This document shows, in pieces, positions 12,150 to 14,773 of a stretch of 14,773 nucleotides of DNA. The notes under the pieces are model-generated. The model saw only the letters and a program-made list of their open reading frames with translations, did no database searches and was not told the DNA's origin. Each line of letters opens with the position of its first letter. Position 1 is the first letter of the stretch. Origin of the DNA: an uncultured Bacilli bacterium (lineage in GTDB: Bacteria; Bacillota_I; Bacilli_A; RF39; UBA660). Where the stretch lies: contig CANQXB010000013.1 of NCBI GenBank assembly GCA_947627805.1, forward strand, positions 1 to 14,773, in the 5' to 3' direction. Made by a program: the position numbers and the translations under genes.

Positions 12150-12990
12150 AATAATTGTGGTTAATAAGGAAGAAAATTTAACCAGTAGAGATGTGGTTAA
12201 TAAGTTAAGTAAAATTTTAGGAACTAAAAAAATAGGTCATAGTGGAACTCTTGACCCGATGGCTAAAGGAGTTTTAGTTTGTTTAATAGGCAAATATACG
12301 AAACTTGTTAATTTAATTACCAGTATGGAAAAAGAATATATTAGTGAAATTAAATTAGGAATTAAAACTGATACATTAGATATAACAGGTAATATTATTG
12401 AAGAACAACCTTTAAATAATTTAAATAAAGAAGATATATTAAAAGTTTTTCAAAATTTAAAAGGGGAATATCAAGAAACAATTCCTTTATATTCCGCAGT
12501 TCATGTTAAAGGTAAAAGATTATATGAATATGCTAGAGAAAATATAGAAGTAGAACTTCCTCAAAAAACAGTTTATATAAAAGAATTAGAATTATTAGAT
12601 TTTCATAATGATATAATTAAATTTAAATGTTTAGTTAGTAAAGGAACTTATATTAGAAGTTTAATTGAAACTATTTGTAATAATTTAAATGTTATTGGGA
12701 CTATGAATAGTTTATTAAGAACTAAACAAGGAAAGTTTAATTTAGAAGATGCTTATACTTTAGAAGAAATAGAAAATAATAATTATCAAAGTTTAAGTAT
12801 TGAAGATGTTTTAGAGGTTGAAGTTAAAGAAGTATCTTTTAATACTGAATTATATAATTATATAATTAATGGTAATAAATTAAATTTAGATTATCATGGT
12901 TATATCTTATTTAAATGTTTTAATGAAGAATTAGCTTTATATGAATTTAAGAATAAAGAGGGAAAATTACTAATTAAAATAAAGGAATAA
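12142..12990 (+). CDS. truB: tRNA pseudouridine(55) synthase TruB
   Basis: About 282 residues, within the TruB range (Bacillus about 309). TruB makes pseudouridine 55 in the T loop of tRNAs. Seen here: GHSGTLDPMAKGVLVCLIG (about 32-50) with the catalytic Asp of GTLDP, KEYISEIKLGIKTDTLDITG, the segment IPLYSAVHVKGKRLYEYAR, and CLVSKGTYIRSLIETI, all TruB signatures. A PUA-like C-terminal domain of about 60 residues follows. ATG 12142 is preferred to ATG 12136 because AGG at 12131 is eight bases from it; either start overlaps the preceding gene by a few bases. It is the last gene of the operon and a strong terminator follows. ribF, the common next gene, is not present here. Confidence 0.96.
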   Translation: MNKIIVVNKEENLTSRDVVNKLSKILGTKKIGHSGTLDPMAKGVLVCLIGKYTKLVNLITSMEKEYISEIKLGIKTDTLDITGNIIEEQPLNNLNKEDILKVFQNLKGEYQETIPLYSAVHVKGKRLYEYARENIEVELPQKTVYIKELELLDFHNDIIKFKCLVSKGTYIRSLIETICNNLNVIGTMNSLLRTKQGKFNLEDAYTLEEIENNNYQSLSIEDVLEVEVKEVSFNTELYNYIINGNKLNLDYHGYILFKCFNEELALYEFKNKEGKLLIKIKE

Positions 12991-13056
12991 AAGAAATATT
13001 TTTATTGAATTTTAATAGAAGTTCCCGCAGCTAACAAAAAATAAAATTATAAAGAG

Positions 13057-13082
13057 AAAATCCCATATTAAGTGGGATTTTT
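13057..13082 (+). terminator. Strong Rho-independent terminator of the nusA-truB operon
   Basis: AAAATCCCA (13057-13065) pairs perfectly with TGGGATTTT (13073-13081) around a 7-nt loop and ends in T-run. The 66 nt between truB and this hairpin (12991-13056) hold nothing recognisable. Confidence 0.9.
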
Positions 13083-13095
13083 AATGAAATAGTAC

Positions 13096-13123
13096 TTGAA
13101 AAATTTAAAAAAACGTTTATTAT
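13096..13123 (+). promoter_or_regulatory. Promoter ahead of a structured RNA
   Basis: TTGAAA (13096-13101), a 16-bp spacer and TATTAT (13118-13123), lying just downstream of the operon terminator. The expected start, near 13131, coincides with the GGGAAG that opens the folded element at 13132. Confidence 0.6.
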
Positions 13124-13131
13124 ATTCATAT

Positions 13132-13193
13132 GGGAAGAAAAGACCAGACACGAAAAAGTGCACGTAGTAAAGTCTTTTTACGACTAACTTCCC
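13132..13193 (+). ncRNA. Candidate structured RNA (62 nt), function unknown
   Basis: The ends pair exactly: GGGAAG (13132-13137) with CTTCCC (13188-13193). Within, AAAAGAC (13138-13144) can pair with GTCTTTT (13172-13178), extending the outer helix to 13 bp with a 3' side bulge. An inner CAC...GTG hairpin (13149-13160) has loop GAAAAA, and GTAAA (13167-13171) has a competing pairing with TTTAC (13177-13181), so alternative folds exist. A promoter predicted to start at its first base supports transcription. I match it to no known riboswitch or ribosomal-protein leader. It may be a stand-alone small RNA or the leader of a gene now separated by the IS30 element. Confidence 0.45.
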
Positions 13194-13219
13194 GTACAAT
13201 AAAAGAGAAAAGATTAATA

Positions 13220-13243
13220 ATTGGCTTATTTGCCAATGAAAAG
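13220..13243 (+). repeat. Left terminal inverted repeat of the IS30 element
   Basis: ATTGGCTTATTTGCCAAT and a few following A residues match the right end in inverted orientation. This copy also contains an internal TTGGC/GCCAA palindrome that the right copy lacks. Confidence 0.75.
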
Positions 13244-13270
13244 GTCGTTAAATAACGAACCCTTTCATTG
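13234..13270. repeat. Subterminal hairpin between the transposase stop and the left IS end
   Basis: CAATGAAAAGG (13234-13244) pairs with CCTTTCATTG (13261-13270) with one bulged A, and the intervening TCGTTAAATAACGA pairs with itself. The stem totals about 15 bp and starts 1 nt past the transposase stop codon. It could terminate transposase transcripts or block incoming ones, but there is no clear T-run on either strand. Confidence 0.7.
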
Positions 13271-13271
13271 A

Positions 13272-14480
13272 TTAGAAGTCTTCGGGATTTAAGGAAACAT
13301 CGTCAGGATTTATTTTGAAATAATTAAGTTTAGAAATAAAATCAGGATAAAGATTATTAGTTAAATCAAAAGGTGTTTCATTATTTAAAGATTGTCTAGG
13401 GATATTATTAATTATATTTTCTAACTTATGGATTTGTTCTTGAGAGAAAGAATCAAAAGAGGTACCTTTAGGAAATAATTTTCTAATATATTCGTGATTT
13501 TTTTCAATACAACCTTTTTGCCAAGAAGAATAAGGTTTGCAATAAAAGACATTACAAGTTTTATTTCCAGATATAGTATCTATTTCAATGTTTTTAGGAT
13601 TAAAAAACTCAGTTCCGTTGTCAGTAAGAACAATTCTGAATACTTTAGAGAAAAGTTTAATACCAAGCTTTTCTTTTAATTTGGAAATTTCTTCATCAAC
13701 GCAAAACATAGTTTTAGAATCTAATAATCTAATAATCATAAAATTAGTTTTGACAATAATAATAGTTAATAAGCATTTATTAGATTCTTGAGAACCCATG
13801 ACAGTATCCATTTGACAAATATTCATTTTAGGATGAAGTGAAACAAAATTAATATAATCATCATAAGAACGCCCTTTTAATAAAGCAAGTTTTCTTTTAT
13901 ATTCTCTAATATGATTTTTATCTTTTCTTGGTTTATAAATAACTTTTTTAGGTAAATCTAAATCAGATAAAGATAAAATACCATTATGGATATAATTATA
14001 AAAAGTGGATTTAGAAAAATATAAAATATCAGAGTGATTGGCATAAACCTGATTAATGCTTTGCTTTTTGTTTTTAATAAGGGGAACAATAATGTGTTCA
14101 ATTTGGTCAATAGTACCATAAGAAATATCAAAACCAGTACGAGCATCAAATTGTTTTTCTTCATAATTACCTTGAGCATTAAGAGCATTATAATAAAGTT
14201 TGTGTTTGTTACACTTGTTTTTAGTGTGACAACGATTACAAACATAAGGGGGTTTTGAAAGATAAGAACACTTATTAATAGCCGTATTAATACCATTAGG
14301 ATCAAAAGCATCGAAGAAATAACTTTTAACATATCTATTTCTTTTGATTTCTTTAGAAATAGTAGTTCTATCTTTAGAAACAGCTTTGGCTATTTCAGTA
14401 AAATTATGTCCTTTGTCAATCATATACTGAATAGTTTGTCTTTGTTCAAAATTTAATTGATTAAAATTTGTCTTTTTCAT
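13272..14480 (-). CDS. IS30-family DDE transposase
   Basis: 402 residues on the minus strand, intact. It catalyses cut-and-paste or circle-mediated movement of the element. N-terminal helix-turn-helix (about 10-48): LNFEQRQTIQYMIDKGHNFT then ISKEIKRN, the IS30 DNA-binding signature. A Cys cluster follows (C81, C84, C90, in CNRCHTKNKC), as in many IS30 enzymes. The catalytic core has D225 (QMDTVMG), D287 (LTDNGTEF) and E326 (GCIEKNHEYIRK, equivalent to the GxNENxNGxIR motif), so the DDE triad is complete. The start ATG (14478-14480) lies ten bases after GAGGT. No frameshift or internal stop is present, so it is probably functional. Confidence 0.97.
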   Translation of the reverse strand: MKKTNFNQLNFEQRQTIQYMIDKGHNFTEIAKAVSKDRTTISKEIKRNRYVKSYFFDAFDPNGINTAINKCSYLSKPPYVCNRCHTKNKCNKHKLYYNALNAQGNYEEKQFDARTGFDISYGTIDQIEHIIVPLIKNKKQSINQVYANHSDILYFSKSTFYNYIHNGILSLSDLDLPKKVIYKPRKDKNHIREYKRKLALLKGRSYDDYINFVSLHPKMNICQMDTVMGSQESNKCLLTIIIVKTNFMIIRLLDSKTMFCVDEEISKLKEKLGIKLFSKVFRIVLTDNGTEFFNPKNIEIDTISGNKTCNVFYCKPYSSWQKGCIEKNHEYIRKLFPKGTSFDSFSQEQIHKLENIINNIPRQSLNNETPFDLTNNLYPDFISKLNYFKINPDDVSLNPEDF

Positions 14481-14488
14481 AAAAAATC

Positions 14489-14528
14489 ATACCTCAATTT
14501 CTAAATGACAAATAAACCAATGAGGTAT
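14489..14528 (-). promoter_or_regulatory. Inverted repeat able to sequester the transposase ribosome binding site
   Basis: ATACCTCA (14489-14496) and TGAGGTAT (14521-14528) are perfect 8-bp inverted repeats 24 nt apart. On the transposase mRNA, one arm is the GAGGT ribosome binding site and the other would pair with it. Only transcripts starting outside 14528 would contain both arms. Confidence 0.5.
14498..14521 (-). repeat. Right terminal inverted repeat of the IS30 element
   Basis: On the minus strand this begins ATTGGTTTATTTGTCATT, matching the left end. On the plus strand it contains ATGACA (14505-14510), usable as an outward -35 element. Confidence 0.75.
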
Positions 14529-14533
14529 ATAAT
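14505..14533 (+). promoter_or_regulatory. Hybrid outward promoter across the right IS end
   Basis: ATGACA inside the right inverted repeat (14505-14510) and a perfect TATAAT outside it (14528-14533) are exactly 17 bp apart. Transcription would run rightward from near 14540 into the hairpin at 14556. Confidence 0.55.
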
Positions 14534-14555
14534 ATACTTATAAAGGAAAATAATC

Positions 14556-14631
14556 AATAATCCTCGCCGGATAGGCCTTACTTTCTTTTACGAAAAAGAA
14601 AGATAAGCAAAGAAACCGGGGAAGGATTATT
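14556..14631 (+). ncRNA. Long imperfect hairpin (76 nt), candidate leader RNA or small RNA
   Basis: AATAATCCT (14556-14564) pairs with AGGATTATT (14623-14631); CCGG (14567-14570) with CCGG (14616-14619); CTTA (14577-14580) with TAAG (14604-14607); and CTTTCTTTT (14581-14589) with AAAAGAAAG (14594-14602), closed by an ACGA tetraloop. That is about 26 pairs in one rod with small internal loops. It lies about 16 nt past the predicted start of the hybrid promoter. There is no T-run after it, so it is not a simple terminator. No known class is recognised. Confidence 0.55.
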
Positions 14632-14773
14632 CGATTTGTTTTCAATAACTTATTTCCCATTAGTGTATATATCGGGAATTTCTAACAATAATCAATAAAA
14701 GGTGAATTGGAAAAGTAAAAGCAACTAGCAAATCAAGTAAATAAAATGGAAAAGTAAAAACAATTTAAAATTG
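14632..14773. other. Non-coding AT-rich stretch at the window edge
   Basis: No supported coding frame is seen: possible starts after AAAAGGTGA (TTG 14707) and at ATG 14746 both meet TAA three codons later. The stretch holds a weak TTCCC/GGGAA pairing (14654-14658 with 14674-14678), a second copy of AATAATCAATAA (14549-14560 and 14688-14699), and the direct repeat listed separately. Together with 14522-14631, the 250 bases right of the IS contain no gene. Confidence 0.6.
14708..14763. repeat. 17-bp direct repeat, 39-bp period
   Basis: TGGAAAAGTAAAAGCAA (14708-14724) and TGGAAAAGTAAAAACAA (14747-14763) differ at one base. Only two copies are visible before the window ends, so whether this is the start of a longer array cannot be told. 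Confidence 0.6.

Larger units (their letters stand above)
13220..14521 (-). mobile_element. IS30-family insertion sequence, about 1.3 kb, complete
   Basis: Imperfect terminal inverted repeats bound a single full-length transposase gene. The left end, read inward from 13220, begins ATTGGCTTATTTGCCAAT; the right end, read inward from 14521 on the minus strand, begins ATTGGTTTATTTGTCATT. About 19-20 of the first 24 positions agree. Size and gene content fit IS30. No 2-4 bp target duplication is evident (ATA on the left, GAG on the right), so exact ends may be off by a few bases or the duplication has decayed. The element lies between the nusA-truB operon and unidentified DNA to the right. Confidence 0.8.

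Noticed and set aside
13958..14332. Open frames of both strands inside the transposase gene
   Set aside because: Ile/Leu-rich shadows of an intact transposase with a complete DDE triad.
13132..14631. Known self-cleaving ribozyme or riboswitch at the two folded elements
   Set aside because: Checked by eye against hammerhead, twister, pistol, fluoride and purine motifs; conserved core sequences are absent.
14549..14763. CRISPR-like repeat pattern at the right edge
   Set aside because: Only two copies of each short repeat, irregular spacing, no leader or cas genes, and the repeats are simple AT-rich sequence.

Overview
The window comes from a very AT-rich, standard-code, endospore-forming Firmicute, probably a genome-reduced gut Bacilli lineage near the Mollicutes/Erysipelotrichia side. 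Evidence: low-GC codon use, TGA used as stop and tryptophan written TGG, strong GGAGG-type ribosome binding sites, sporulation genes, and the Gram-positive rimP-nusA-rnpM-infB-rbfA-truB cluster. No genus is named because no rRNA is present.

Layout. (1) 1-1803: two adjacent genes for secreted or surface proteins; the first is cut by the window edge. They share a cysteine-paired module, and a strong terminator follows. (2) 1845-4751: a compact sporulation block. Spo0A-like boxes precede spoIIAA and a sigma-F-type factor, with no spoIIAB between them. A sigma-G-type promoter then leads into spoVAC-spoVAD-spoVAE, the core dipicolinate (DPA) channel genes. (3) 4759-4850: tRNA-Arg(CCU). (4) 4875-6526: an RpoD-type sigma factor behind two tandem promoters. 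(5) 6608-7358: a small membrane protein and a UPF0316 membrane protein. (6) 7411-13082: the transcription/translation operon, with a terminator-like leader, a half-length rimP, nusA, rnpM, infB, rbfA, a GNAT-like gene and truB, closed by a strong terminator. (7) 13096-13193: a good promoter whose predicted transcript begins at a folded RNA. (8) 13220-14521: a complete IS30-family element with recognisable terminal inverted repeats. (9) 14522-14773: non-coding DNA with a long hairpin and a direct repeat.

How the genes work together. The sporulation block would make the first forespore sigma factor and, later, the forespore membrane channel that loads DPA. The large operon couples transcription elongation (NusA), RNase P modulation (RnpM), initiation (IF2), 30S maturation (RimP, RbfA) and tRNA modification (TruB). 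The IS30 element lies where the rest of the truB neighbourhood (ribF, rpsO, pnp in many Firmicutes) would be expected, and its right end appears to create a hybrid outward promoter.

Most notable points: the SpoIIAA-like protein has lost the phospho-serine in the same operon that has lost its kinase gene; the RpoD-type factor is changed at the residues that read the -10 element while its -35 readers are intact; RimP lacks its whole C-terminal domain; and two unexplained folded elements flank the insertion sequence. No wholly new defence or metabolic system is visible.
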